From Apostichopus californicus (lineage: Eukaryota; Echinodermata; Holothuroidea; Aspidochirotida; Stichopodidae), in the NCBI GenBank assembly GCA_020650975.1, contig JAIPMN010001408.1:1-28064 (forward strand): a stretch of DNA of 28,064 bases, read 5' to 3'. Below, one piece after another: positions 1-9,742 of this stretch. Every line of letters begins with the position of its first letter. Position 1 is the stretch's first letter. The translations under genes were made by a program, and so were the position numbers. Below the pieces are notes generated by a model. That model searched no databases. It was given only the letters and a program-made list of their open reading frames with translations, and was not told where the DNA came from.

Positions 1-746
1 GAACCGCATAGTAGTACTCCAAACAGGGTGGTGCGTGTCATTTGCTCCGCTCTGATTGAGTTGCCCCCTGTTGACCTGTCACAGCCGGCCCTCGTTCACA
101 GCTCGTTGCGGGATAGGGCCTTGAATGCAATTTTTGTCCAGGGACGTCATTCTGCCGAATTATGGCGTTCGGTGCATTCAAGGCTGAATGGTCGCAGGCT
201 CCGTGATCTTGCATGGAGAATTGCACACGGTGCCTTGGTGACCAACCTAAAAAGATATCATTGGCGATTGGGTGATGGACTGTGCCCGAGGACCGGCTGT
301 GACAGCTTAGAGAGTACCGCTCATGTTTTTTGGCATTGTTGCTTTGTAGTAAACTTATGGGAGTGGTTCCAGACCTGGACTGACCGTGTTACGGGAGACC
401 GTTCATGGTCGGTAGGGCAGGGCTTTATTTTATATGGGGTAGACCCTCCAGTTTGTTCGGTTGCGGTGTTGCACCGCATTATTTTTGTTTATGTGGTTTT
501 TAGGGGGAAATTTGCCAGTTGGCAGGCAGTCCTGGAGGCGGTGAAGTCTGACATTCGCCTTAAAATTTAAGGCGATTTTCGCCGTTTATCTGGGGCTGCT
601 TTTTTTGGACGTTGGTGTACTGGGGAGGGGTTTTTCGTTTCGCTGCGTGCGGGTCGTCCTTTTGTAGTTTTTTGAATGTTTGAGTGGGGGGTTTGGGCGT
701 TTAGTCTCTGCAGGTCGGCGGGCGTATGTTTTTTTTGGCTCGCTTG
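1..746 (+). mobile_element. LINE copy A: L1/Tx1-like 3' part of ORF2 (zf-RVT region)
   Basis: The frame is open from base 1 to the stop at 568-570, so the copy probably continues off the left edge. The product contains the zinc-knuckle region that follows reverse transcriptase in L1/Tx1-type LINEs: LRDLAWRIAHGAL, then RLGDGLCPRTGC and STAHVFWHC (C-x4-C...H-x4-C). Relative to copy B it lacks about 50 bases near 500, so the C-terminal frame is altered. Downstream of the stop the sequence still matches copy C up to CGCTTG at 741-746. There the LINE stops about 75-80 bases short of its usual end and minus-strand transposase sequence begins. It is a dead fragment. The clade (L1/Tx1) is inferred from the motifs. 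Confidence 0.85.
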
Positions 747-1492
747 CCCACATGGCCAATGCAATGAAGCTTCTCCACTTGAAAATCTGCCCTATAAGTG
801 TCCTTCACCTGCTTATGGGACTTGGCATCACCATCACACACCATATATCTATATCTGAGCTTGTGCTTTTCTATAGATCTCTTCCAGATCAGATCTGCTG
901 CATGCGTCTCCATGGCCGGACTTGATCCATTGTAGTTCTGTTGGCATTCTGAATTGGCTTGGTGTTGTTCCTTCCAGACCGCTTATGTTTACAGATCTTT
1001 GACAGCACAACAAAATCGATTACCTCCCCGGTGTCAACAGACATTAGCACACCTGTGCCAAAGTTGGCTGTGTACCCGAGTTTTGACCAGGTCCCATCAA
1101 AAGATACTGCAACATCTAAAATAGCATCCGGGTCATAAATCACTCCATCGCTCTTGACACCTGCTTCCGTAGTCTTCCACCAGCTTCTTTCATCCCTTCA
1201 TCAGTTAGATTCTCCATCTGCGAGACGATTTTTTTTATATGTCCCGAATAATTGCTTTCAGACACCGGTGGAGGCACATTCAGTAAGGCACATAAGTCTG
1301 CCAGTGACTGTCTCCCAATCCGTATCTCAAGGGTCGCGGCATTCATTCAGCGGTTTATGTCAAACGATTGGTCATACACATTCCTTGCAGATGTCCTGAA
1401 TGGCGTCCCTTCATGGCAGGTGGAGCACACAAAATAGAACTTGCTACAAAGTCCCTCTCGCATGTCAGGATCTTCCATTATTCTCAGATGAC
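747..1492 (-). pseudogene. Decayed Mutator-like (MULE) transposase exon
   Basis: On the minus strand the exon opens at 1492 after a convincing acceptor (TTTATTTGCAG). It reads a CSTCHEG zinc-ribbon-like start, FDINR, a stop codon (TGA, plus 1347-1349), then MNAATLEIRIG and NVPPPVSESNY. A frameshift near 1143 is followed by VSFDGTWSKLGY (first catalytic Asp in animal MULEs) and VDTGEVIDF. After another frameshift near 915 come MVCDGDAKSHK (second Asp) and LHCIGHVGKR. The frame then runs straight into LINE copy A, so the catalytic Glu and C-terminus are absent. The motif order matches animal Mutator-like transposases. One stop and two frameshifts show it is inactive. Confidence 0.8.
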
Positions 1493-1916
1493 CTGCAAAT
1501 AAAACCAGTACGGTACGGTAATTACGAAAACAAGCCTGTTGTTCACCAAAATTTAGAAGGATCAATAACAAAAATATCACTACTAACTGCAGAAGCATTT
1601 TGGCTCTAAAAGTAATTGTACAAGTATACCAGTTGCCCTGAACTGCCATGTCTTTTCTCAAATTCACTTGAAATTGACTTGATATTGGTCTAGGCCTATT
1701 CGTACAAATTAAGGACTTTTGCACTGCACACAATACTGCACATATTGGTTATTGCAATCTATATTACAACACCTCCTGTGTAACCTTCCAGCCCATCTTT
1801 CCCTTTCTTATCAAATACGGTGATCACTTGACAATATTTATTCACGACGGTTGTGCCGATGCATGGCAGGCAGGGTTTTTAATTACCTACCATATAGGCT
1901 ACAATACAAATCAATT
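1493..1916. other. Sequence upstream of the MULE exon, no gene seen
   Basis: The minus-strand frame of the MULE exon stays open to about 1733, but the residues beyond the acceptor at 1492 have no recognisable motif and include a hydrophobic run, as translated intron would. I see no other feature. Confidence 0.4.
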
Positions 1917-2565
1917 TCAGACATTTAGTGCAATAACTCCCAGTGCCAAGGTGTGACATGGTTGATATTTTGGGACAAGTTGCGAATGGTATAGGGGAAT
2001 ATTTTCAAACTTAACGCTCATGTGATCCAAGGTCACCAAAGGTCAATTAATGTTGAAAAACGAGTATTTTTGCGATAACTTCAGAACGAATTGTCCGTTA
2101 GGGTTGGGAATTGCTTCAATGTCATCTAATTGTCGACCCGCATCGGGGTGACCCTTGACCTCAATTTGTCATCTGGTGATTTTTACAGTTTCGATGCTAT
2201 TTTCAGATGTCAAAGGTACCTTCCGATCATAAATATGAATAGGTTGAACCCTTTGTGTGCGAACTTATATGGGGTCAAAGCTTTCGGTCGGAGTTAGGAT
2301 GGCTGTACAGACTTGTGTTGATTTTTGGATTCAGGAGATCAAACTACATCTGAAACCAAGGTGAAAGGTCACATAAGAAAAAAATGTGCTTCTTTTGGGA
2401 GAAAACGGGCGAAAAAGAAAATTTTCGGCTTTCATGCTAGATTTGGATATCAAAGGTACCGTCCGATCAAAAATGTCAATGGGTTGACAACCGGGTGGGC
2501 TTTGTGTGTAAAGTTATACGAGGTCAAAGTTAATTTTCAGACTTTTAATGCAATAACTTCCAGTA
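1917..2565. repeat. Diverged local tandem repeat rich in AGGTCA words
   Basis: Bases 2201-2280 and 2441-2529 are diverged copies of one unit about 240 bases apart. Both contain TCAAAGGTACC, a CCGATCA word, CTTTGTGTG and GGTCAAAG. The words TTAGTGCAATAACTCCCAGT (near 1925) and TTAATGCAATAACTTCCAGT (near 2545) bracket the block. AAGGTCA/AAAGGTCA words recur. No open frame of interest. It looks like an old fragment of a dispersed repeat. Confidence 0.6.
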
Positions 2566-3901
2566 GGTAATATTTAAGCGAAAAAAATATATGAATATGC
2601 CTCTTTAATTGCTATAGACAGCACAATTTATGCAAAATGCTGAGTTGAGAGGATATTTCTTCATTTTACACAAACTGATTATAAGCATAAATGTTACAGG
2701 TAGGGAATTGGAGATCAGTTTAAATTAGTTATTAATAAGAACTTTATTTCCAATTCAATAAAAAAAACAGGCTGAACTCAAACATTTACCAATATATGGA
2801 TGAATTACACATATGTGAAGAATATGTGAAGAATATAATTATTCAGTGAACTGCAAATTTAGAAGAACATGCAAGACTGTAAAGAACATAATGTGACATA
2901 CTGGCCAAAAGTGGGTCATATTATGAAAATACTTTTCCAAGAGGGATTCTACGGCATACAGTTTTGTTCGAAGGTTTCCTCTCTTCTGGTTATGCCACAT
3001 TAAGCTACAGCACCATAGGTAAAAAATGAATAATGTTGGCAGATGGTATGTCAATTTGAATTAATCGGAAGGACACTGTTTAGAACTGCTCTGCTGCTAA
3101 TACCCTGAGATTTGATATACCCTACCAAGTGAAACAGATGGAAATAGCATTCCAACTGAACATTCAATTTTCAAAGTAATAATGCATCCTCTACTTCTCC
3201 TTGGGCCTCCAAGAAACCTTGGTAGATTCCATCTTCCGCAGGGTAGGCACTCCGTATGGCTGATACAGCACAGGCCGGTATAACCCTTCTTTGTCTCTTT
3301 CCAAGGGCCCCATGAATCCATGCCGTGAAAGACCGGTATGCAGCATATCTGTAAGTCCTGTTGATACAAACAAAAGGATCCTGATGTTACATTTAAATTT
3401 TCATGAATGACTGAAGTCACCCAACTCATTTCATTTGAAGTTCCAATGTATACAATCTTGACCGCAACTAGGAATCGCACAAGGTAAGAATTGCAAATTG
3501 CAAAATCATCATTGTCCCCTTCAATTTTGAGAATGAATAGCATTGACATTCCTCAATTGTGACCAGCTGATAAACAATTTGAAGTTGGTCAAATGATCTC
3601 CGTTTGAGGCATCAACACGTATTTGGCGAATAAGAAGTTAATAGAAACATCCAGAAAGCACAGGGTTAACTGAGAAATTGGCCATACTGCTTTACTATCA
3701 TTCTTCTTTTAGACAGTAAACACTGTAGGCCTATTTAAGATGTAAGTCGCAGACCTGACTGAGGGGTGCGATAATGTACACCTTTTGTTCACACGTCTCT
3801 GTAGTCTCTACATTAGCGACCTCTTGGGGCGAGTTATTCAAATACCAAGTGCATAATACTAGGCATAATCTACTGAAAAAATATTTTTAAAAAAATGACT
3901 T
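2566..3901. other. Unassigned AT-rich stretch
   Basis: Minus-strand open frames occur at 3097-3549 (150 aa) and 2839-3054, but their products show no motif, signal peptide or family I recognise, and codon use looks random. No repeats or RNA genes seen. Confidence 0.4.
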
Positions 3902-4246
3902 TTATCGTAATGGTCCTGCACATTTGTCAATCCCCCTTGCATATCGAACCATCACGATCGTTGTTCTCAACACTGTTTTATCTAGGCAAACATTGTGAAA
4001 GTCCGGTAGTTCAGTTATGCAACTGTTAGAATTCAGTTTTTCTCGACAATTATCCACCTCATTGCAAGATGTACACTCTTTCTCGGTTGGCATGAAGACA
4101 CAAAGGCCACAAGAGCACCAGTTCATGTTGAGTTGTCTGTTCCGTTTCTCGTCAATTTCATTTCGCGGAACCGGTGGCAATCGAGGTCTGGCAAGAATAG
4201 GGTCGAAATCATATGGACGTGGACCACCTTCGTTTCGTCCTGTCAT
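3902..4246 (-). CDS. P2X7 C-terminal (ballast)-like zinc domain protein fragment
   Basis: The 114-aa product has PYDFDP near the N-terminus, then NWCSCGLC at about residues 42-49, MPTEKECTSC, NSNSCITELPDFHNVCLD and a terminal VLRT..VMVRYARG. The NWCxCGxC / C..C / CIT...F...CL order is that of the zinc-binding cytoplasmic domain of P2X7 receptors. Many marine invertebrates carry it as stand-alone, multicopy proteins without the channel. No membrane segment is present. The frame stays open upstream of this ATG to about 4340, so the true start may be earlier or on another exon. It ends at a stop after CAGPLR, shorter than the full domain, so it is either truncated or spliced onward. Function of the stand-alone form is unknown. 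Confidence 0.6.
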   Translation of the reverse strand: MTGRNEGGPRPYDFDPILARPRLPPVPRNEIDEKRNRQLNMNWCSCGLCVFMPTEKECTSCNEVDNCREKLNSNSCITELPDFHNVCLDKTVLRTTIVMVRYARGIDKCAGPLR

Positions 4247-4509
4247 GTAACAATTCTTGGTAGTAGTTCTTGTAATTCCTTCGAAAGACTTGAATGAACT
4301 GATATTAATATTATTTGAAGAAACAATTTATGGAAAGGCTCTTTTTTGTTGATGAATTCAGACGTACTAAAGAAACATTGTGCATACACTTCATTCACCG
4401 AGCTAGCTGTATCGTAGACACACACGTACTCCCAGACTGTGCTAAGTGTAACTACATTGAAGCTAGCACAAGATTGGCAGCACGGGATTTCAATCATGAA
4501 GATAACAAG
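4247..4509. other. Flank of P2X7-like fragment
   Basis: Minus-strand frame 4243-4497 (84 aa, start PCCQSCASFN) overlaps the upstream end of the P2X7-like frame but shows no family motif. It may be 5' flank of that gene. LINE copy B inserted just to its right. Confidence 0.3.
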
Positions 4510-4523
4510 GCACTCAGTACATG
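4510..4523. repeat. Target-site duplication, left, of LINE copy B
   Basis: GCACTCAGTACATG here is repeated exactly at 5334-5347. The last ATG is also the first bases of LINE homology, so the 5' junction has microhomology. Confidence 0.9.
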
Positions 4524-5333
4524 GGAGTGGTTCCAGACCTGGACCGACCGTGTTACGGGAGACCGTTCATGGTCGGTAGGGCAGGGCTTTATTTTATATG
4601 GGGTATACCCTCCAGTTTGTTTGGTTGCGGTGTTATACCGCATTATTTTTGTTTGCTCTATTGTCAAAAAACATGTTTGGCGGAATACATGTAATGTGAT
4701 TTTCAGGGGGAAATTTGCCAGTTGGCAGGCAGTCCTGGAGGCGGTGAAGCAGTGGCGGAGCGTCCATACAGTCAGGGGGGGGGGCGGATGCCCCCCCTGA
4801 CGGAATCAAATGGACTGCTGGCGCCCTTTTCAGCTCTTTACCACTTTTTACTTATTCGCGATTATTGACTTTTTTATTGCGCTCTCATCTACTTATTGAC
4901 ATTTGTCACATTTTGTTGGTGTAATTTGGCGATGACACCTATTTATTCTTCGTTTATCTGCAAATTAGCCAGGCCCGGAAAGGGTCATTTCCGGCGATCT
5001 ATAGGGAGTATCTTTACTCAAAAAATTTCTGTACGCTACACGCCAACCAGTGGTGGCGCTCCGCTTAGATAGTGTCTAAAGCGCCCCTACAGATCATTCT
5101 CGCCCCCCTTGACCAATACCCCTAGCTCCGCCACTGCGGTGAAGTCTGACATTCGCCTTAAAATTGAAGGCGATTTTCGCCGTTTGTCTGGGGCTGCCTT
5201 TTTTGGACGCTGGTGTGCTGGGGAGGGGTTTTTCGTTTCGCTGCGTGCGTCTTCCTTTTGTAGTTTTTTTAATGTTTCAGTGGGGGGTTTTGGCCGTGAC
5301 GTTTTGTATCCCGCATGGCGGGTCACGTAAAAA
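4524..5333 (+). mobile_element. LINE copy B, 5'-truncated, with nested hAT MITE
   Basis: Same LINE family as 1-746 and 9013-9733. It starts inside the region after the zinc knuckle (GGAGTGGTTCCAGACCTGG) and ends in the family 3' terminus CCCGCATGGCGGGTCACGTAAAA-type sequence at 5310-5333. The left part still encodes WFQTWTDRVTGDRSWSVGQG and KASWQ-like residues. A 14-bp perfect duplication flanks it. About 95 bases present in copy C are missing near 5290. Without the nested MITE and its 8-bp duplication, the LINE body is about 415 bp. Confidence 0.9.
4750..5136. mobile_element. Non-autonomous hAT MITE, 387 bp
   Basis: Terminal inverted repeats are perfect over 12 bp: CAGTGGCGGAGC at 4750-4761 and its complement at 5125-5136. 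An 8-bp duplication CGGTGAAG flanks it (4742-4749 and 5137-5144), and the ends CAGTGGCGG fit the hAT superfamily. The left arm holds a G-run/C-run hairpin (4771-4801) and the right arm a C-run. There is no coding capacity, so any mobility depended on a transposase supplied elsewhere. It is younger than LINE copy B because it sits inside it. Confidence 0.93.
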
Positions 5334-5347
5334 GCACTCAGTACATG
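5334..5347. repeat. Target-site duplication, right, of LINE copy B
   Basis: Exact match to 4510-4523, directly after the AAAAA tail. Confidence 0.9.
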
Positions 5348-7254
5348 CTTCAGCATAGGATTCATTTTGTAAATCACGTGCTGAAACCTGTGCTAGCTTC
5401 AGGTTTTGTATCATGTGCAGCGAATTGTGTACTGGCTTCAGTTTGATATGTCACAGCCCCAATGCAGAGCTTATATTTTTCAGGAATTGATAACAGATTT
5501 CACGATTTTGTACGCACTTCTAACAAAGAGTTATTAACGGATAAAAGGGTTTTCAAATATTCTTTTGAATCGTGTATAGGTTTGGCGCAGGATGGAGGTC
5601 ACCTTTAACAGTAACACTAACAGTATAATAGTACGCAATAGCACCCACGTGCTTAACGATAAACAAGACACGCTATGAACCCGTAGGACCAAGGTCTAAA
5701 AACTTAACCTAACATATGTACTTTGTAAAGTAAAGCACAGCCTAGCCAAAGGGCAACACTTAAAACTACAATTCAAAACGTTGGACAATTGTGAGCCATA
5801 ACATTTCCATTCGTTTTGATTTTTTTCTTTACCTAGTCACGAACAATCCACATCCGGTGTTCTTCCACAGGGTAATCCTTGTGATTCCTTGCAGACATCT
5901 CCTATGTTAGATCAGATTTCATTCCGCACGTTTCGACAAAGTGGGTGATTCTGAGGCCGCTCTCAGGAAGATGGCCAGATTTCCTTACAGGAACGCTAAC
6001 ATGAAACAAAAGGTACCCTGCCCAATACCATAAAGGGATTCCCTTCAAGACAAAAGAACTTCACACCTCGAGAACAATAGGAATGGAGGGTCCTGAAGTG
6101 TGCATTCCATACTTATGACAATTTCTCAACAAGATTACATAAAACATCAGAAGTTTGCAACTTAACAGTAATATCTGGAAAATGTTCAGAGGGGTCAGTT
6201 TATGAAGAAATATGATCGAAACTTTACTTATCTCTGTTATGTGGGGCAGTGGCAACTCCAAGTAGGAGTACCGAGAGATTTCAGTTCCGGTGAAGGAAGA
6301 TGTATCAGAGGTGATTCTGCATCATCTCTTTTATGGTATGCCTTGCGCATGTTAACATGGCAAAATCGTTTCTTTTCCTCCTGTCAGGGGTCGTAACAAT
6401 GTAATTAGTCTCACTTGTCTTTTCTTGCACGACATACGGATATGAGTAGCGTGCCCGAAGAGCCTGCCCTTGTATCGTGTACGGCAGTGAATGAAATACT
6501 GAAAATATTGATAATGAATGAGAATAAAATGACAGCTAATCCATACAGAACATTCATGTATGAATGCAAATACTTAAAGTGAATATTTCTTATATGCATC
6601 TCAAGGTAGAATCAAGGTTTCTTTAAAAAGGATTATTGGAAAAGAAGTGAGAGAACAAAGTATATATATAGTTCTACCTCTCATTTGAAAGAATAATACT
6701 GTCAAGGAAAATAAAAAGTAACAAAACGTTTCACTGACTTGCCGATGCTTTTGTCTTCTGAGATGCTCAGTGAGAAGTGCATTTTTATAATAAATACGTA
6801 ATATATACGTAAGACAACTACAATAGACAAACTATCCCAGGCAATGGGAGACAACACTTAATATTTAATAAGATAAATTGTAAGCCCAGTAAGATGCTCA
6901 TAACTCTTTTTGCCCCACAATTGCCATAACTTGCAAAGGAAATATATTGGACCAAGCCAGACCGTGATGAAACTTTCTGGATTCTAAATTTGGAACCCCC
7001 CCCCCCCCTCAGTCTATACACAAAGAAGGCTTCATAAGGAAATAATACATGGAATATTGATGTAGCGTGTACAAGATGGAATTAAAAATACTAACTTGAA
7101 AAAATGATAGTCCAACTTTATCAACTACCACAAGATGTATATAGACCATTGCAATAAATAGGCTTCATCTGAATAGTGACCAAGGTTGTTGCATGAATTA
7201 TTAATAGCATTTTAAGAGTAAATAGCAACTATTCATCTATAGATTCTATGGTTC
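5348..7254. other. Unassigned AT-rich stretch with poly-C tract
   Basis: Only short random frames. A run of about 14 C lies near 6996-7009, and short (TA)n runs occur near 6660 and 6795. No RNA gene, transposon end or coding motif recognised. Confidence 0.4.
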
Positions 7255-7715
7255 TCACTTGACTAATGGTGGCTGCATGTTTGCAATGGCAGCACATGTG
7301 GTTATAATGTCATCAACTAGTGGCACCATTGTCATAGACAAGGTCTCCTGCAAGATACGAAAGGTGTTCATCCTGTCGATAGCTCTTTCTACATGGACCC
7401 TGGCATTAGCGACCTTCTTGGTTTTCAGGGCATCTGCTGTGGTCATCTGCTCTAAGCCTTTACTCTGGGGTGGTATATCTAAGTGAGCTCCACGCAGCAG
7501 GAGGTCCTCTCTGGTGGTGAAGCCTCTGTCTGCCAGAATCACAACCCATGAATCTATCAAGTTGACATCCCATGGATCAAGTTCAAACATCCAGACTCCC
7601 TGGTAATAGCCCTGTTCGAGGTCCTACCTCCCCATGCTTTTGACAGATATGACACCATTTCATTCTGAGAGATTGCCACCAGAAACTTAACTGTATTGTG
7701 GTGCATCTTTAGATG
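7255..7715 (-). pseudogene. DDE catalytic C-terminal part of the THAP transposase
   Basis: The 5' part reads HLKMHHNTVKFLVAIS and YLSKAWGGRTSNRAITRESG. A frameshift at about 7575 leads into a 111-aa frame with VVILADRGF (second catalytic Asp, bases 7528-7530), DIPPQSKG, and ARVHVERAIDRM (catalytic Glu at 7387-7389), ending CAAIANMQPPLVK. Those are hallmark blocks of DDE_Tnp_4 (IS5/PIF-Harbinger-like). The first Asp should lie upstream, where sequence is missing. Confidence 0.88.
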
Positions 7716-8480
7716 TTTCGGTTAAGAAACTAATCTAAAGTATAAAAGATCGACATACCTTTAAATACTGTGTTCCTTCACCCCTTGAATCCCGGCTTGT
7801 TGCTAACGTTGGAAACAGAGTCTAGGCCAGCTGGTGTTGAAGCAACCAGACTCTGTATAAGGTCGAAGGCTAGACTATAGGCTAGATTACTGAAGATGGC
7901 GCTATGGTGCTAAAGAATATACAGCTTTCGCGATCCAATAGCTTCCAGTAAATAAGTGGTATATGCTGTATCGCGTAAACGCTTTCACGATAGAATAGCT
8001 TCCAGATGATAAAATGGTATTGGTGATAACGCGTAAACACCCTACGAATCGGTGGCGAATATTTTCGCCAGCCCCTTTTTGAATGGGTGGTGCTTACGCT
8101 ACATCTAGATTAGGATAAAATACAAGTCCTCGCTCGGCGCGATAACTATAAAATAAAGTAGGTAACGGGACCTACGTTTAAGCGTTGTTGGTCGAACCAA
8201 TGGTAGGCTATATGTAGATAGCAACGCTGAAGTGTTCTTCGAAGTTAAGTCGAATATATGGCTGAATAAAGTGTCCTCGGATAAAATCCACAGATAAAAA
8301 TATACGTTCTGTGAAGGGTTGCTTAAATATGCTAAAATCCGAGAATCGTCGCGGTAAAGGACGTTCGCTACAAAGCGTGAACGGTTGGCCACGTATATCG
8401 TTCGCGTCGCTCGTCGGTTGTGCCCACGCTTCCTCAAAACTTTCTAACCCCTGAAAAATCAGGGACCTCGGGAAACCCGT
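7716..8480. other. Unidentified insert between transposase halves
   Basis: About 0.75 kb separates coding homology ending near 8485 from that resuming at 7715. It holds the tandem duplication at 7917-8037 and a 9-bp inverted repeat ACAGAGTCT/AGACTCTGT (7815-7823, 7848-7856). I could not find a clean target duplication, so it could be an old element or intron plus decay. Confidence 0.4.
7917..8037. repeat. Imperfect two-copy tandem repeat, about 60 bp
   Basis: Each copy has GCTTTCrCGAT, AATAGCTTCCAG, a GGTAT word and ends CGCGTAAAC. The two are roughly 80% alike. Confidence 0.65.
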
Positions 8481-8489
8481 CACGGAATG

Positions 8490-8650
8490 TTCAACAATGA
8501 AGGAGGGTGGACGAAAATAAATCACCACACATCTAAGAGATGGGTATTTCTTCTTCATTGAAACTGGCGTATGGGTCAACACCAGTTCCTTGTCTGCTCA
8601 AAATATCATAGGTTTTAATTTAATTGCCTTGAACTTGACCCAGGTGTTAA
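8490..8650 (-). pseudogene. Linker and start of DDE domain of the THAP transposase
   Basis: Reads IINTWVKFKAIKLKPMIF, a stop where Trp is expected (TGA), ADKELVLTHTPVSMKKKYPSLRCVVI, then with a shift IFVHPPSLLNI. In the family the Ile before this point leads to the first catalytic Asp (DCTE-like). Here those residues appear deleted, removing the catalytic Asp. Confidence 0.65.
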
Positions 8651-8669
8651 TAATCTGTGAGGGGGAATT

Positions 8670-8805
8670 CCGCGAGACCGAAGGTCCGCGACACCGAAAT
8701 TAAAAAAAGGTCCGCGAGACCGAAATTAAAAAACCGGACCTTTTTTTAATTTCGGTCTCGCGGACCTTTTTTTAATTTCGGTCTCGCGAACCTTCGGTCT
8801 CGTGG
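8670..8805. repeat. Near-perfect foldback built from 26-bp units
   Basis: The left arm is CCGCGAGACCGAA followed by two units of GGTCCGCGAGACCGAAATTA plus an A-run. The right arm is the inverse complement with only a few mismatches (GACACC, GGTTCGCG, CCACGAG), meeting at CCGG near 8735. The DNA or RNA could form a hairpin of about 65 bp. It sits inside the transposase pseudogene between the LKLKL block and INTWVKF, so it is a later insertion or amplification. Confidence 0.9.
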
Positions 8806-8839
8806 CCTGTAACCATCTGTGACACTAAGCACACAGAAA

Positions 8840-9012
8840 AAAAGACAAGAAAGTAAGTATATATTTATAAAGTTTAAGCTTGAGTAGGGCAATGGTCAAT
8901 TCTTCTTCTGAACGCAGTTTCCTCCGTGGTCCAGTTTTAAGGGGCCAATTCTTCCCAGATCTTCTGAGTCGATTTGCAGGGGTCATGGTTCGTTTCTTGC
9001 TAAACCAATACT
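8840..9012 (-). pseudogene. Basic helix-turn-helix segment of the THAP transposase
   Basis: Reads EYWFSKKRTMTPANRLRRSG, NWPLKTGPRRKLRSEEE, LTIALLKLKL. It is the exact continuation of the QYW block beyond LINE copy C: the 9-bp duplication AGTATTGGT encodes the YW on both sides, in the same frame. Confidence 0.8.
9004..9012. repeat. Target-site duplication, left, of LINE copy C
   Basis: ACCAATACT, repeated at 9734-9742. Confidence 0.85.
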
Positions 9013-9733
9013 CATAGTAGTACTCCAAGCAGGGTGGTGCGTGTCATTTGCTCCGCTCTGATTGAGTTGCCCCCTGTTGACCTGTCACAGTCGGCCCTCG
9101 TTCACAGTTCCTTGCGGGATAGGGCCTTGAATGCAATTTTTGTACAGGGACGTCATCCTGCCGAAGTATGGCGTTCGGTGCATTCAAGGCTGAATGGTTG
9201 CAGGCTCCGTGATCTTGCATGGAGAATTGCACACGGTGCCTTGGTGACCAATCTGAAAAGGTATCACTGGCGATTGGGTGATGGACTGTGCCCGAGGACC
9301 GGCTGTGACAGCTTAGAGAGTACTGCCCATGTTTTTTTGGCATTGTTCCAGGGCTTTGTTTTATATGGGTTAGATCCTCCAGTTTGTTCTGTTGCTGTGT
9401 TGCAGCGTGTTATTTGTGTTTGTTCTGTTGTGAAAAAACTTGTTTGGAGGAATAGATGTCTTCAGGTTGAAGGCGATTTTCGCCGTTTATCTGGGGCTGC
9501 CTTTTTTGGACGGTGGTGTGCTGGGGAGGGGTGTTTTGTTTCGCTGCGTGCTGGTCGTCCTTTTATAGTTTTTGGAATGTTTCAGTGGGTGGTTGGGCGT
9601 TTTGTCTCTGCAGGTCGGTGGGCGTATGTACTTTTTTGGCTCGCTTGACCTGAGTTTCGTTTGTAATGGGATGTTCGGTAGTGCCGTTTGGCCGTCACGT
9701 TTTGAATCCCGCATGGCGGGTCACGTAAAAACC
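9013..9733 (+). mobile_element. LINE copy C, 5'-truncated, full 3' end
   Basis: Starts CATAGTAGTACTCC, the same bases that appear at position 7 in copy A, and encodes the same zinc-knuckle region (GDGLCPRTGC, STAHVF). It ends with CCCGCATGGCGGG and CACGTAAAAA. Relative to copy A about 85-90 bases are missing after GGCATTGTT (near 9350), and about 70 more before GGCGATTTTCGCC (near 9467). Nine-base duplications flank it. It interrupts the THAP transposase. Confidence 0.92.
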
Positions 9734-9742
9734 ACCAATACT
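9734..9742. repeat. Target-site duplication, right, of LINE copy C
   Basis: ACCAATACT, identical to 9004-9012. Confidence 0.85.

Noticed and set aside
3097-3549. 150-aa minus-strand open frame as a gene
   Set aside because: No motif, no family match, no splice or promoter context; random open frames of this size are expected here.
6990-7012. Poly-C tract as a functional element
   Set aside because: Mononucleotide G/C runs recur (14,681; 16,481; 28,038) and look like simple repeats or sequencing-length artefacts.
7811-7880. tRNA-like or tRNA-SINE head (GGCCAGCTGG box A-like, AGGTCGAAGG box B-like)
   Set aside because: Box matches are weak, no cloverleaf can be drawn with a proper acceptor stem, and spacing is off.
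8105-8437. 110-aa minus-strand frame as a gene
   Set aside because: Lies in the unidentified insert inside the THAP transposase and shows no motif; overlapping frames carry the transposase homology.
9034-9648. Long plus-strand frame as an intact LINE protein
   Set aside because: Internal deletions fuse non-adjacent parts of the ORF and it starts at a truncation point.
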